Notes: generated by a model not told the origin, from the letters alone. A stretch of DNA of 21,600 nt from Phycisphaerales bacterium UBA6054 (GCA_002429045.1 DIYM01000087.1:1-21600), one strand, 5' to 3'. Shown: positions 7,432-15,244, numbered from the stretch's first letter. Program-made: numbers and translations.

Positions 7432-7527
7432 GTCGGGCTCTCTTTCTTCGATGGTGCCGAGGGGAACGCGCTCAGACGCGGATCGTACCGGTGTCCGGGG
7501 GGGTCACCAAGCCTCAATCGTGCAAAT

Positions 7528-7542
7528 CCGACAGGCTGTCGG
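7528..7542. promoter_or_regulatory. Inverted repeat CCGACA-GGC-TGTCGG upstream of permease
   Basis: A perfect 6-bp inverted repeat with a 3-base centre lies about 35 bases upstream of the TATCAT hexamer, in the divergent region between the PEP-CTERM gene and the permease gene. It could be an operator for a metal sensor, but no such regulator is encoded nearby. Short palindromes are common in GC-rich DNA. Confidence 0.25.
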
Positions 7543-7576
7543 GGGCAGCGAACGGCGTTCCGATGCCCACGCCTCG

Positions 7577-7582
7577 TATCAT
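7577..7582 (+). promoter_or_regulatory. Candidate -10 hexamer TATCAT for leaderless permease gene
   Basis: TATCAT is followed by 5 nt (GCGGA) and then ATG 7588. No SD is present. This is one of the best matches to TATAAT in the window. Confidence 0.55.
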
Positions 7583-7587
7583 GCGGA

Positions 7588-8775
7588 ATGGGCTTTGTGT
7601 CCGAGTTTCTGGGCGAACTGTGGCACATCCTGGTCGAGTCCGGGGTGTGGCTGCTTGTGGGTCTGCTGCTGGCGGGGGTGGTGCACGCGTTCGTGCCGCG
7701 GGCGTGGTTCATGAGGCATCTCGGCGGGCGCGGCCCGGCCGCGATCGCCAAGGCCAGCCTGCTGGGGATCCCGATGCCGCTGTGCTCGTGCGCGGTGATC
7801 CCGGTGGCGGCCGGTCTGCGTCGTCGGGGCGCGGGCAAGGGCGCGTCGGCGGCGTTCGCGATCTCGACGCCGCAGACCGGAGAGGAATCGATCCCGCTGA
7901 CGTGGGCGCTGTTCGGCCCGGTGTTCGCGTTGGCGCGCCCGGTGATCGCGGTGGCCACGGCGTTTGTGGCGGGGTCGGCGATCAACGCGTTGGACCAAGA
8001 GGAAGGGGATCCGGGGTCAGCCGTCGGCCATGAGGAAGAGCAAGACGGATCGTGTTCGCTGCGTGAGCGGCTCGGCCTCGCGTGGGAGCACGGGTTTGTC
8101 ACGATGCTGCGTGACCTGGCGCCCTGGCTGGCGATCGGGCTGATCCTGGCGGCGCTGATCAGCGCCGCGTTGCCTTCGGGCTGGATCGGCGAGCACGTGG
8201 GCACCGGGCTGTGGCCCAAGGTCGCGATGCTGTTCGTGGGCGTTCCGCTGTACATCTGCGCGACCGCGTCGACACCGTTCGCGTGGGCCCTCGTGGCTGC
8301 CGGTCTGTCTCCGGGTGCTGCGATCGTGCTGCTCCTGGCCGGTCCGGCGACGAATGTCGCGACGATGAGCTGGGTCATCAAGGACCTGGGCGTCAGGTCG
8401 CTGGCGGTGTACGTGGTGACGATCTCGCTGATCGCGCTGGGCGCCGGTGTGCTGTTCGACGCGTTCTTCGCCGGCATGGTGACGGTCGCTCCGTCGGGCG
8501 GAGAGCACGCGCACGGGGGCGGGGCGTGGGGGCTCGCGCAGGCGATGGGCGCGGGCGCGATCTCGGCGGGGCTGGTGTGGGCGTTGTGTTCGCGGTATTG
8601 GCCGAGCCGGGCGGATCGGGCGGGCGGTGCGTGCTGCGCGGGCGGACAGAACTCGCAGGCGGCTTCCTGCTGCGGATCGGGACAATCCGATGCCGAACTC
8701 ACCATCGGAGGCTGCTGCGGATCCGGCGCGCAGAAGCCGGCGTCGGGTGCGTGCTGCGGCAATGATCCGGCATGA
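7588..8775 (+). CDS. SO_0444-type Cu/Zn efflux permease (YraQ/DUF318 superfamily) with Cys-Cys-rich tail
   Basis: The 395-residue membrane protein has two homologous permease halves. The first holds the hallmark MPLCSCAVIPVA (Cys66, Cys68). The second has GVPLYICATASTPFA (Cys224) and an AGPATNVATM block. Helices cover roughly residues 12-32, 57-78, 105-132, 176-195, 211-235, 240-262, 270-292 and 318-334. A His-containing loop (GEHAHGG, ~305-311) precedes a flexible C-terminal tail with four CC pairs at 349-350, 361-362, 376-377 and 389-390, likely soft-metal ligands. The family is annotated as copper/zinc efflux, but direct evidence is limited. It overlaps the DUF2237 gene by ATGA, implying translational coupling. 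The start is supported by TATCAT 5 nt upstream. Confidence 0.88.
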   Translation: MGFVSEFLGELWHILVESGVWLLVGLLLAGVVHAFVPRAWFMRHLGGRGPAAIAKASLLGIPMPLCSCAVIPVAAGLRRRGAGKGASAAFAISTPQTGEESIPLTWALFGPVFALARPVIAVATAFVAGSAINALDQEEGDPGSAVGHEEEQDGSCSLRERLGLAWEHGFVTMLRDLAPWLAIGLILAALISAALPSGWIGEHVGTGLWPKVAMLFVGVPLYICATASTPFAWALVAAGLSPGAAIVLLLAGPATNVATMSWVIKDLGVRSLAVYVVTISLIALGAGVLFDAFFAGMVTVAPSGGEHAHGGGAWGLAQAMGAGAISAGLVWALCSRYWPSRADRAGGACCAGGQNSQAASCCGSGQSDAELTIGGCCGSGAQKPASGACCGNDPA

Positions 8776-9161
8776 TCGCAACCGCATCCGACAAAGCCGC
8801 CGGTGAACGCAACGTGCTCGGCGGGTCGCTCGAGGCCTGCTCGAAACACCCGATGACCGGGTTCTACCGCGACGGGTGCTGCTCGACCGGGCCCGAGGAC
8901 GTCGGCTCGCACACGGTCTGCTCGGTCATGACGGCCGAGTTTCTCGCGTTCTCCAAGTCGCGCGGCAACGACCTGAGCACCCCTCGGCCCGAGTGGCGGT
9001 TCCCGGGCCTGAAGCCGGGCGACCGGTGGTGCGTGTGCGCGAGCCGGTGGCTCGAGGCGTACGAAGCGGGGCACGCGCCGCGGGTCAACCTCCGTTCGAC
9101 AAACATGGCGGCGACTCGGATCGTGCCGGTCGGGGCGCTCAAGGAATGCGCGGCGGACTGA
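8772..9161 (+). CDS. DUF2237 family protein
   Basis: The 129-residue protein matches DUF2237 along its whole length: NVLGGSLEACS, MTGFYRDGCCSTGPEDVGSHTVC, VMTAEFLAFSKSRGNDLSTPRPE, and FPGLKPGDRWCVCASRW. Biochemical function is unknown. The invariant cysteines (in DGCC, HTVC and WCVC) and His residues could bind a metal or act in redox chemistry (inference). Its ATG overlaps the stop of the Cu/Zn-type permease gene as ATGA, so the two should be co-translated, which links it to metal handling. It is convergent with the GH13 gene across a 14-base gap. Confidence 0.9.
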   Translation: MIATASDKAAGERNVLGGSLEACSKHPMTGFYRDGCCSTGPEDVGSHTVCSVMTAEFLAFSKSRGNDLSTPRPEWRFPGLKPGDRWCVCASRWLEAYEAGHAPRVNLRSTNMAATRIVPVGALKECAAD

Positions 9162-9175
9162 ACCGGTCCCTCTGT

Positions 9176-10837
9176 TCAATCAGTCAGCGTCACGCCTGAC
9201 ACATCGAACACGACAGCCTGGTGCGGCCCGATAGACATCCCGTGCCAAGAAGCGTTGTCGAGTATCCACCCGCCTTTCCAGACCCCGGGTATCTCCCGGA
9301 CTCCGGGCATCTCGTTGTCTTGGGATCGATTCTGATGGAGTATCTCGTCCCCAAGAACGCCCCGCATGACGACGACTGCTTTGGCCCAGTCTCCGGACGT
9401 GTTGACCACGACCAAGACTCGGCGCTCCTCATCCTCCCGCATGTAGGCGATCACACTCGGGTTGTTGGAGGGTCGCGGATCGATGGTTCCGTGGGCGAGA
9501 ACCGGGTGCGTCTGCCTCAGCGCTATCAGGCGGTTGTAATGAGCCAGCAGTGAACCCGGATCTTCTCGCTGGAGTTCGACGTTTACATCACCGGCATCGG
9601 GCTGCGTCGCCCGCCAGGGCTCGGCGGCGGAGAACGTCTCGCCCGTCGCGTCCCATTGCATGGGCGTGCGGATGTTGGGGTCGGGCTTGGCGCCGGTGTG
9701 CCCGATCTCTTCGCCGTAGTAGACGAACGGGACGCCGGGCAGGGTCAGCAGGATCGCCGCGGCGGCTCTGGCTTTGGCCTGCTTCTCTGCCGGGTCGCCG
9801 GTGAGTTGGGTCATCAGGCGTGGCTGGTCGTGGTTGGTCAGGAAGGTCGCGACCGGCGTGTCGTACGCCTCATCCACGGCCTTGATCCGCTCGGCGATCC
9901 TGGTCGCGTCGCCCGAGTTCAGCGCGTCGATGATGGCCTGCGCCAGGTCGAACTCGAACGCGGTGTCGACGGCACCGGGGATGTACCGCGCGACCTGATC
10001 GGTGGTCGACCAGACCTCGCCGACGGTGAAGAAATCGGGGTCGAGCGATTTGCAGTACGCGTTGAAGTCTTCGAGCCAATCGATGGTTTCTTGTGTGTTC
10101 TCTTGATCGGCGCCGTTCTCGATCAGGTGCTTGATGGCGTCGAGGCGGAAGCCGTCCACGCCCATGTCTTCGATCCAGAATCGGGCGATCTCGTACAACT
10201 CGGCCGTGAGTTCGTCGTTGCGGACGTTCAGATCGGGCATGCCGTGGTAGAAACAGCCGTAGTAGAACTGTCCGGACCGGTCGACAGCGCGATCGTGCCA
10301 GACGTTCTGGTCCCAGGGCCCGGGGTATCCCGGGTGCGTGTCGGACCAGGTGTACCACTCCCGCTTGGGGCTGTCTTTGGAGGACGCGGCGTCGACGAAC
10401 CACGGGTGTTCGTCGGCGGTGTGGTTGAGCACCAGGTCGACGATCACACGGATACCGCGCTCGTGGGCGGCGTCGGTGAACGCGCGGAAGTCGGCGTTGA
10501 TGCCGTACTCGCGGTCGATCCGCTTGTAGTCGACAACGTCGTAGCCGTGGTAGGAGGGCGACTCGGCGATGGGCATCAGCCACACGGCGTCGATGCCGAG
10601 GTCGGTGGTGGTGATCGGGTCGCCATCGTTGAGATAGTCGAGCTTGGAGATCATGCCGCGGATGTCGCCCACGCCGTCGTTGGCCAGCGGGCCCTCGCGG
10701 GAGTCGGCGAAGGAACGGACGAAGATCTCGTAGAACACCGCGCTGTGCCACCAGGGCGACGCGGTGGCGTCCTTCGATGACGCGGCTGTGAGCGGTGCGA
10801 GGGATTGCACCAAAGAAACGGCGGTCACGGTCAGCAT
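9176..10837 (-). CDS. GH13 alpha-amylase-family glucan hydrolase (GH13_36-like), exported
   Basis: This enzyme hydrolyses alpha-glucosidic bonds in starch- or maltodextrin-like substrates. With ATG 10837 it is 553 residues. The catalytic TIM barrel shows conserved region I DLVLNH (134-139), region V MPDLN (200-204), region II GFRLDAIKH with nucleophile Asp233, region III VGEVW with acid/base Glu274, and region IV TNHDQP with Asp337. MPDLN, rather than QPDLN, is the marker reported for the intermediate subfamily GH13_36. A C-terminal beta domain follows. The first ~20 residues are hydrophobic and end in APLTAAS, a probable but poorly charged signal peptide. The frame is open to a TTG at 10909. 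I prefer 10837, which has CAGAAT 6 nt upstream. No transporter or regulator of glucan use is adjacent. Confidence 0.92.
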   Translation of the reverse strand: MLTVTAVSLVQSLAPLTAASSKDATASPWWHSAVFYEIFVRSFADSREGPLANDGVGDIRGMISKLDYLNDGDPITTTDLGIDAVWLMPIAESPSYHGYDVVDYKRIDREYGINADFRAFTDAAHERGIRVIVDLVLNHTADEHPWFVDAASSKDSPKREWYTWSDTHPGYPGPWDQNVWHDRAVDRSGQFYYGCFYHGMPDLNVRNDELTAELYEIARFWIEDMGVDGFRLDAIKHLIENGADQENTQETIDWLEDFNAYCKSLDPDFFTVGEVWSTTDQVARYIPGAVDTAFEFDLAQAIIDALNSGDATRIAERIKAVDEAYDTPVATFLTNHDQPRLMTQLTGDPAEKQAKARAAAAILLTLPGVPFVYYGEEIGHTGAKPDPNIRTPMQWDATGETFSAAEPWRATQPDAGDVNVELQREDPGSLLAHYNRLIALRQTHPVLAHGTIDPRPSNNPSVIAYMREDEERRVLVVVNTSGDWAKAVVVMRGVLGDEILHQNRSQDNEMPGVREIPGVWKGGWILDNASWHGMSIGPHQAVVFDVSGVTLTD

Positions 10838-10843
10838 GAACGC

Positions 10844-10849
10844 ATTCTG
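10844..10849 (-). promoter_or_regulatory. Candidate -10 hexamer CAGAAT for leaderless GH13 gene
   Basis: CAGAAT on the minus strand is followed by 6 nt (GCGTTC) and then ATG 10837. No SD is present. It is weaker than the TAnnnT matches. Confidence 0.35.
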
Positions 10850-10915
10850 ACCGCGACCGCCCGCGCTGGCTATCACAGACTTGTCACAATGCCCGGTTTC
10901 TTGCGCCAAACTGGA

Positions 10916-12406
10916 TCAGAACCGCTCGACCATCTCGCTGACGAGGCGGGCGCCGAACCCGGTGGGCCCGGCGATGAAGGGCCCAGACTCTTTGTCGGTC
11001 GAGTGCGTGCCGGCGATGTCCACGTGGGCCCAGGGGATGCCGTCCTCGACGAAGTAGGAGAGGAACGCGGCGCCCTGGATGGGGTGGGCCTGGCGGACGG
11101 GCGCCGAGTTGTGGATGTCGGCGATGGGCGAGCGCATCAGCTGGCGGTACTCGGGGTGGTGGGGCAGGCGCCAGACGCGTTCGTCGGAGGCTTGGGCGGC
11201 GTCGTCGAGTGTGGCGCGGAGCCCGTCGTCGTCGCACCACATGCCGGCGTAGGTGGATCCGAGCGCGACCACCACGCCGCCGGTGAGTGTCGCCATGTCC
11301 ACGATCGCGGCGGGCGACTCTTTCTCGCACGCCCAGCACAGCCCGTCGGCGAGCACGAGGCGTCCCTCCGCGTCGGTGTTGGTGACCTCGACCGTCACGC
11401 CGTTGCGGAACTCGATGACGTCGTCGGGGCGGTAGGCCTCGTCCGAGATCGAGTTCTCGGCGCACATCAGCAGGGCGACGACGGGGCGGTTGGGCTTGAT
11501 GACGGTCGCGATGCTGTGCATCGCGCCGAAGATGGCGCACCCGCCGTCCTTGTCGCGCTTCATGCCGCGCATGCCCCCCGAGATCTTGATCGACAGCCCG
11601 CCCGAGTCGTAGGTTATGGTCTTGCCGACCAGCACGACCGGGTCCTTGGTCTTGCCGCGCGTCGGGGTGTACTCGAGGCGGACCATGCAGGGCTTGTTCT
11701 CGCTGGCCTTGCCGACCTCCAAGAGCCCGGTGAAACGCTCGTCCTCGAGCTTCTTCCCCTGGAAGACGGTGCACTTGAGCCCGGCCTTGCGCGCCATCTT
11801 CTTGGCTTCGCCGGCGATCCACATGGGCGTCGCGATGTTGGGCGGCGTCTGCGAGAGCGTCCGGGCGATGTTGGTCCCCTCTGCCAGCCCGAGCCCGCGG
11901 GTCAGCCCACCCTTGAACTTGGCGTCGTCGCAATGGAGCGCGAGCTTGGTGCGGTCCTTCTCGGCGGTCGCGCTGCCCCGGAGGGTGTCGTAGTTCCAGG
12001 AGGCGATGCCGAGCCCCTCGCCCATCGCCGAGCCGCAGGCGTGGAGATCGACCTTGGCGGATTTGGGGAGCCTGGCGAGTGCCGCGTGGACCGCGAGATC
12101 GGCCGAGACCGCCTTGGCCTTGCTCAGCGCCCTGGCGACGGCGCCCGCGGCGGTCCGGAGCCGCGACGGGACGAAGCCGTCTCGCTCCCCGAGCCCGACG
12201 ACGATCACACGCTCGTGCCCTTCGGCGGGGAAGCCCTCGGCGATGGAGCCGAGGTCGCCCGTGGACTCGGCGCGCTCGGCGGCCGACGCCGCCGCACCCG
12301 ACACATCGAGCTTCTTGGAGTTGGTATCGAGCTTCTCGCCCTTGAACTGCCCGAGCACGAGAACCCGAGCGGATCCCCGGCTGGCGATGGAAACGGCTTC
12401 GAACAT
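10916..12406 (-). CDS. pepA: Leucyl aminopeptidase (peptidase family M17)
   Basis: This cytosolic two-metal aminopeptidase removes N-terminal residues, preferring Leu, in peptide turnover. The 496-residue product has the N-terminal macro-like domain (residues ~1-160) and the M17 catalytic domain. The E. coli PepA active-site set maps one for one: Lys262, Asp267 and Lys274 in KTITYDSGGLSIK, Asp285 in MKRDKDGG, and Asp345, Glu347 and Arg349 in the signature NTDAEGRL. The frame is open upstream to 12532, but ATG 12406 has a strong GGGAGGT SD about 7 nt before it, and the domain begins there (MFEAVSIA). Length is normal. The gene follows the CBS gene on the same strand after 178 bases and probably has its own promoter. 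Confidence 0.96.
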   Translation of the reverse strand: MFEAVSIASRGSARVLVLGQFKGEKLDTNSKKLDVSGAAASAAERAESTGDLGSIAEGFPAEGHERVIVVGLGERDGFVPSRLRTAAGAVARALSKAKAVSADLAVHAALARLPKSAKVDLHACGSAMGEGLGIASWNYDTLRGSATAEKDRTKLALHCDDAKFKGGLTRGLGLAEGTNIARTLSQTPPNIATPMWIAGEAKKMARKAGLKCTVFQGKKLEDERFTGLLEVGKASENKPCMVRLEYTPTRGKTKDPVVLVGKTITYDSGGLSIKISGGMRGMKRDKDGGCAIFGAMHSIATVIKPNRPVVALLMCAENSISDEAYRPDDVIEFRNGVTVEVTNTDAEGRLVLADGLCWACEKESPAAIVDMATLTGGVVVALGSTYAGMWCDDDGLRATLDDAAQASDERVWRLPHHPEYRQLMRSPIADIHNSAPVRQAHPIQGAAFLSYFVEDGIPWAHVDIAGTHSTDKESGPFIAGPTGFGARLVSEMVERF

Positions 12407-12547
12407 GTGCGGACCTCCCTCGGCGGGCCCGGAGGAGCCGCCGGCCTTTGTTGTTCTGGTGTTGCATGCTCGCGGAACAGAACCGCGCGGTTGCACCATG
12501 CCCCGGCCATGCACCGGATCGTTGGGCACCACTTCGCCCGGGTCACG

Positions 12548-12577
12548 GCCCGATCACGAATCCATCTCGGATCGGGC
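12548..12577. terminator. Inverted repeat downstream of the CBS-pair gene
   Basis: GCCCGATC and GATCGGGC form an 8-bp stem with a 14-base loop, starting about 8 bases past the CBS gene stop on the minus strand. There is no U-tract, so it is at best a non-canonical terminator. Confidence 0.35.
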
Positions 12578-12584
12578 GGGCGGG

Positions 12585-13064
12585 TCAGGCGGCCCAGCGG
12601 GCGTTCGGGTCGTTGTCGTTGTCACGGGCGATGAAGTCCGAGTCGCACTCCATCCGCTCGATCGCCCAGCGGACGATGTCACGGATCGTCACGATGCCGA
12701 TGCAGTTGTTCTCTCGATCGACCACGGGCACGCAGGAGATGGTGCGATCGAGCATCACCCGGGCGGCGGACCGGAGCAGCGTGCTCGGGCGCACCGTCAC
12801 CAGCGAGCGGCTCATGACCTGATGGGCGCGGCGCTTGAGAAGGTTCGCGTCGGCCGTCCGCTCGGACATCTTGCCCACGAACGGGGAGAGGGTCTGGAAC
12901 AGGTCACGATCGGAGATCACGCCGACGCAGCGACCGGCGTCGCCCCTGACGACCAGGTGATGGAACCGGTGCCGCTCGAAGATCGCCTGCACCTCGCCCA
13001 TCGTCGTGTCCATCCCGATGGTCACCGGCGGCCTGGTCATGATGTCGGCGATGGTCTGCGGCAT
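12585..13064 (-). CDS. CBS-domain-pair protein
   Basis: The 159-residue cytoplasmic protein consists of two tandem CBS motifs. The first (residues ~5-60) has IADIMTRPPVTIG and GVISDRDLF; the second (~82-140) has HQVMSRSLVTVRPS and GIVTIRDIVRW. CBS pairs usually bind adenine nucleotides or other ligands and sense energy state. No effector domain is attached, so this stand-alone Bateman module probably acts in trans. The frame is open to 13091, but ATG 13064 has GGAG 8 nt upstream and begins the domain (MPQTIADIM). It is divergent from the HIT gene with only 53 bases between. Its target is unknown. Confidence 0.9.
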   Translation of the reverse strand: MPQTIADIMTRPPVTIGMDTTMGEVQAIFERHRFHHLVVRGDAGRCVGVISDRDLFQTLSPFVGKMSERTADANLLKRRAHQVMSRSLVTVRPSTLLRSAARVMLDRTISCVPVVDRENNCIGIVTIRDIVRWAIERMECDSDFIARDNDNDPNARWAA

Positions 13065-13105
13065 GGTTCGCTCCGGGTGGGATATCGGCACTTTCGGGGC
13101 GTCGG

Positions 13106-13111
13106 TACACT
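13106..13111 (+). promoter_or_regulatory. Candidate -10 hexamer TACACT for leaderless HIT gene
   Basis: TACACT is followed by 6 nt (GCCGGC) and then GTG 13118, with no SD. It sits in the 53-base divergent gap with the CBS gene. Confidence 0.55.
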
Positions 13112-13117
13112 GCCGGC

Positions 13118-13699
13118 GTGAGCAACAATCCCACCAGCGGCGACGAGCACCTCCCCTACGCCCCGGACGCGATCTGGGCCCCGTGGCGACTGCCCTACCT
13201 CGAAGAACTCGGCGCGTCCGAGAACCCGCCGGGCAGGGCGGAGCCGGCGCGATCGCACGGATCCGGGTCGCCGAGCTTCCTGGCCGATTACTGGAACAGC
13301 CCCGAGCACGACGAGCGGAACCGCGTCATCGTGCGCGACGGGCTCGGCATGATCCTGCTCAACAAGTACCCCTACTCGAACGGGCACCTGCTGGTCGCGC
13401 TGGGCGAGCCGCGCCCGGCGTTGCTCGATTACGACGAATCACAACGCGCCGCGCTGTGGCGCCTGGTCGATCGGGCGGCGGGCTTGATGCAGCGCACGCT
13501 CGAGCCGCAGGGGATCAACATCGGCGTGAACCAGGGGCGTGCCGCGGGCGCGGGCGTGCCCAGCCACCTGCACGTGCACCTGGTCCCGCGGTGGGGGGGC
13601 GACACCAACTTCATCAGCGTGGTGGGTCAGGTGCGGGTCATCCCGGCGTCGCTGGAGGCGATGTACAAAAGGTACACCAACTCGCTGGCGCGCTGTTGA
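13118..13699 (+). CDS. HIT-family hydrolase/phosphorylase
   Basis: The 193-residue protein belongs to the histidine-triad superfamily of nucleotide hydrolases and transferases. It has an IWAPWRLPYL block (19-28), a LLNKYPYSNGHLLVAL strand-helix (80-95), and the active-site triad SHLHVHLVPRW with His150, His152 and His154. The WAPWR start and the RWGGDTNFISVVG end resemble the Ap4A-phosphorylase-like HIT group. That group normally has a zinc-binding CxxC after WAPWR; here the segment reads SFLADYW and lacks both cysteines. The GTG start gives a normal N-terminus and lies 6 nt after TACACT. The base composition drops sharply right after its stop. Confidence 0.92.
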   Translation: MSNNPTSGDEHLPYAPDAIWAPWRLPYLEELGASENPPGRAEPARSHGSGSPSFLADYWNSPEHDERNRVIVRDGLGMILLNKYPYSNGHLLVALGEPRPALLDYDESQRAALWRLVDRAAGLMQRTLEPQGINIGVNQGRAAGAGVPSHLHVHLVPRWGGDTNFISVVGQVRVIPASLEAMYKRYTNSLARC

Positions 13700-13758
13700 C
13701 TTTCACCACAATCAAATTAAGTTCGCGGCGACCTTTGTTCATTCATAAGGAGTTTGCC

Positions 13759-14745
13759 GTGAATAAACTCATGTCATTATCTTGTTTCATTGCGAGCACG
13801 TGCTCCCTGACGCTCGCCCAGAACACGACCGGCGGAGGAACCGCGACCGGAGTAATCCCGGTTCCGGTGATGACCTTTCAAGAATCACTATGGGATGACT
13901 TCTGGAACGATGATTTTATAGAAGACGTTGATGGACTTATCAGCAACGACCTAATCTCATCATCAACGCACACAGCTCATCGAATGGAATGGGATTCGAC
14001 CAACCCGACACTCGATATCTCGCCTGATACCGCTCAGCTTTCGCAAGTATCCACGTGGGACATGAACTGGCTTGGAATGGAAGTCGACAACACCTTTGCA
14101 ACAGGAACGACCAACGGTTCGCCTTGGATCTGGAATGCTGTAACCACAGTAGAGACCCGCTCGTTCTCATCAACGATATCATCTACTTCTGGATTGTCCC
14201 GGCATATTTACGGAATCGTTCGTTCAATCCAAATCCAGTGGCCAGCAGCAAGCGGCGGGGATTACGCTGAGTTCCAAATCTGGATGCCGCTGGGCCGCAC
14301 AAAGTCCCTCGCTGACGCAGAAGCTTATGCAGAGGGTTTCGCGTACAGTAATGTGCAGCCGAATCCTCGCACGCTCGAGCCAGATCTCTGTTCGACTCTG
14401 CTTGAGAACAGGGAGAACCAGGCCTGGAATCTGTATTCAGATGAAATTGATGATTGTGGCACCTTTGGCAATGTTGTCGGTGGCGTGATAGGTGGCGCCG
14501 CTGGCGGCGGAGCGGCCGGAGCAGTGGTTGGAGGGATTGGGGGCAGCTTCTTTGGTGGTATCGGCGCAGTCCCGGGATCAGGTGGCGGTGCAATCATCTT
14601 TGGCGCCATTGGTGCTGTGATCGGAGGGCTCAGTTCGCATGCCAACTGCAACGCGGACGCTTACGATAAGTATGCCCGGAAAATGGCCCAGCTCTTTGAC
14701 TGCTGGGAAGAGTGCGAACTGTTCGGCGATTGGTACTGTGACTAA
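13759..14745 (+). CDS. Secreted glycine-zipper protein of unknown function
   Basis: I do not recognise a family. The 328-residue product has a Sec signal peptide (cleavage likely after LTLA, residue 20). A Thr/Ser/Trp/Asp-rich domain follows (~40-200; e.g. ESLWDDFWNDDF), then a glycine-zipper stretch (239-290) of repeated GG-x-IGG units long enough for two membrane-spanning hairpin helices. It ends in a Cys-rich tail (Cys297, 315, 319, 327; also 211 and 233) that could be disulphide-bonded outside the cell. Start GTG 13759 has a perfect AAGGAG SD 6 nt upstream; the frame is open further upstream only as a shadow of the HIT gene. It is AT-richer than its surroundings and followed 17 nt later by a membrane-protein gene. 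Pore-forming toxin, envelope protein or adhesin are all possible. Confidence 0.82.
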   Translation: MNKLMSLSCFIASTCSLTLAQNTTGGGTATGVIPVPVMTFQESLWDDFWNDDFIEDVDGLISNDLISSSTHTAHRMEWDSTNPTLDISPDTAQLSQVSTWDMNWLGMEVDNTFATGTTNGSPWIWNAVTTVETRSFSSTISSTSGLSRHIYGIVRSIQIQWPAASGGDYAEFQIWMPLGRTKSLADAEAYAEGFAYSNVQPNPRTLEPDLCSTLLENRENQAWNLYSDEIDDCGTFGNVVGGVIGGAAGGGAAGAVVGGIGGSFFGGIGAVPGSGGGAIIFGAIGAVIGGLSSHANCNADAYDKYARKMAQLFDCWEECELFGDWYCD

Positions 14746-14761
14746 ATCCTGGGTATTGTAG

Positions 14762-15220
14762 TTGGATGACTCCAATCCAAAAAAATCACCTTACATCGCG
14801 GCGATGCCGCGATTATGGTTTTTTAGTTTTTTGAATTTTACACTTGCGTCATTCTTCACAGTATGTAGCGCTGCGATTTATACAAGTTATCGCGATTCTC
14901 ACTATAAACTGGCCACAGTGTCCCTTTTGGTAACATCGACTTGTCTTTGGGTGTATCTGTTTGTCAGAATGTGCAGACTGATGCAATACAAGAAAGTAAT
15001 GGTCAACAGGGAGATCCCCTGCCCCCGGTGCGGGCACACCTTGACGATCACAAACGAAGGCCTCTGGTCGTTGTGCTCAGAATGCGGCCTGCAAACCAGT
15101 GCTCCCAAAGCATTCGAGTCGTGGAAGCGTGTTGTTGGAAGCAAGAACCTACCGAGCTTCGATTCGACCGTGAGCTCAGAAACCCATCGCCCCGGCCAGC
15201 GGGCACGCGAACCGGAGTGA
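14762..15220 (+). CDS. Two-TM protein with C-terminal zinc ribbon
   Basis: I do not recognise a family. The 152-residue product (TTG start; ATG 14804 is an alternative that removes 14 residues) has two membrane helices (~17-40 and ~50-73). A short basic linker leads to a cytoplasmic zinc ribbon with Cys87-x2-Cys90 and Cys105-x2-Cys108 (CPRCG...CSECG). It lies 16 bases after the glycine-zipper gene and is equally AT-rich (33% GC at 14821-14880), so the two are probably one transcriptional unit. The last 12-13 residues (THRPGQRAREPE) are encoded antisense to the degenerate DAHP synthase fragment, so the C-terminus was likely captured at the islet junction. It might be a partner or immunity protein for the secreted neighbour, by position only. 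Confidence 0.72.
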   Translation: MDDSNPKKSPYIAAMPRLWFFSFLNFTLASFFTVCSAAIYTSYRDSHYKLATVSLLVTSTCLWVYLFVRMCRLMQYKKVMVNREIPCPRCGHTLTITNEGLWSLCSECGLQTSAPKAFESWKRVVGSKNLPSFDSTVSSETHRPGQRAREPE

Positions 15221-15244
15221 TGGCCGGCGGTTCCGCCTCGGGTC
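15176..15244 (-). pseudogene. Degenerate 3' fragment of a class II DAHP synthase gene
   Basis: Read on the minus strand, 15182-15244 encodes DPRRNRRPSLRFACPLAGAMG, then Phe and TGA (15176-15178). The intact enzyme at 16971-18398 ends DPRLNYQQSLELAFLLAGAMG, then RG and stop. That is 13 of 21 residues identical, 51 of 63 bases (18 of 18 at one end, 11 of 11 near the other), all at a constant offset of 1,798 bases. No homology could be followed convincingly upstream of DPR, where a TGA soon interrupts the frame. It is therefore a relic of a gene end, in the same orientation as the intact gene. Confidence 0.75.

Noticed and set aside
10871..10886. TCACAGACTTGTCACA upstream of the GH13 gene as a CRP-type site
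   Set aside because: The two TCACA motifs are direct repeats, not the inverted TGTGA-N6-TCACA needed for CRP.
10805..12634. 609-codon open frame on the plus strand
   Set aside because: It is antisense to pepA and GH13, both of which have full catalytic motifs. Its product is Gly/Asp/Val-rich with no domain.
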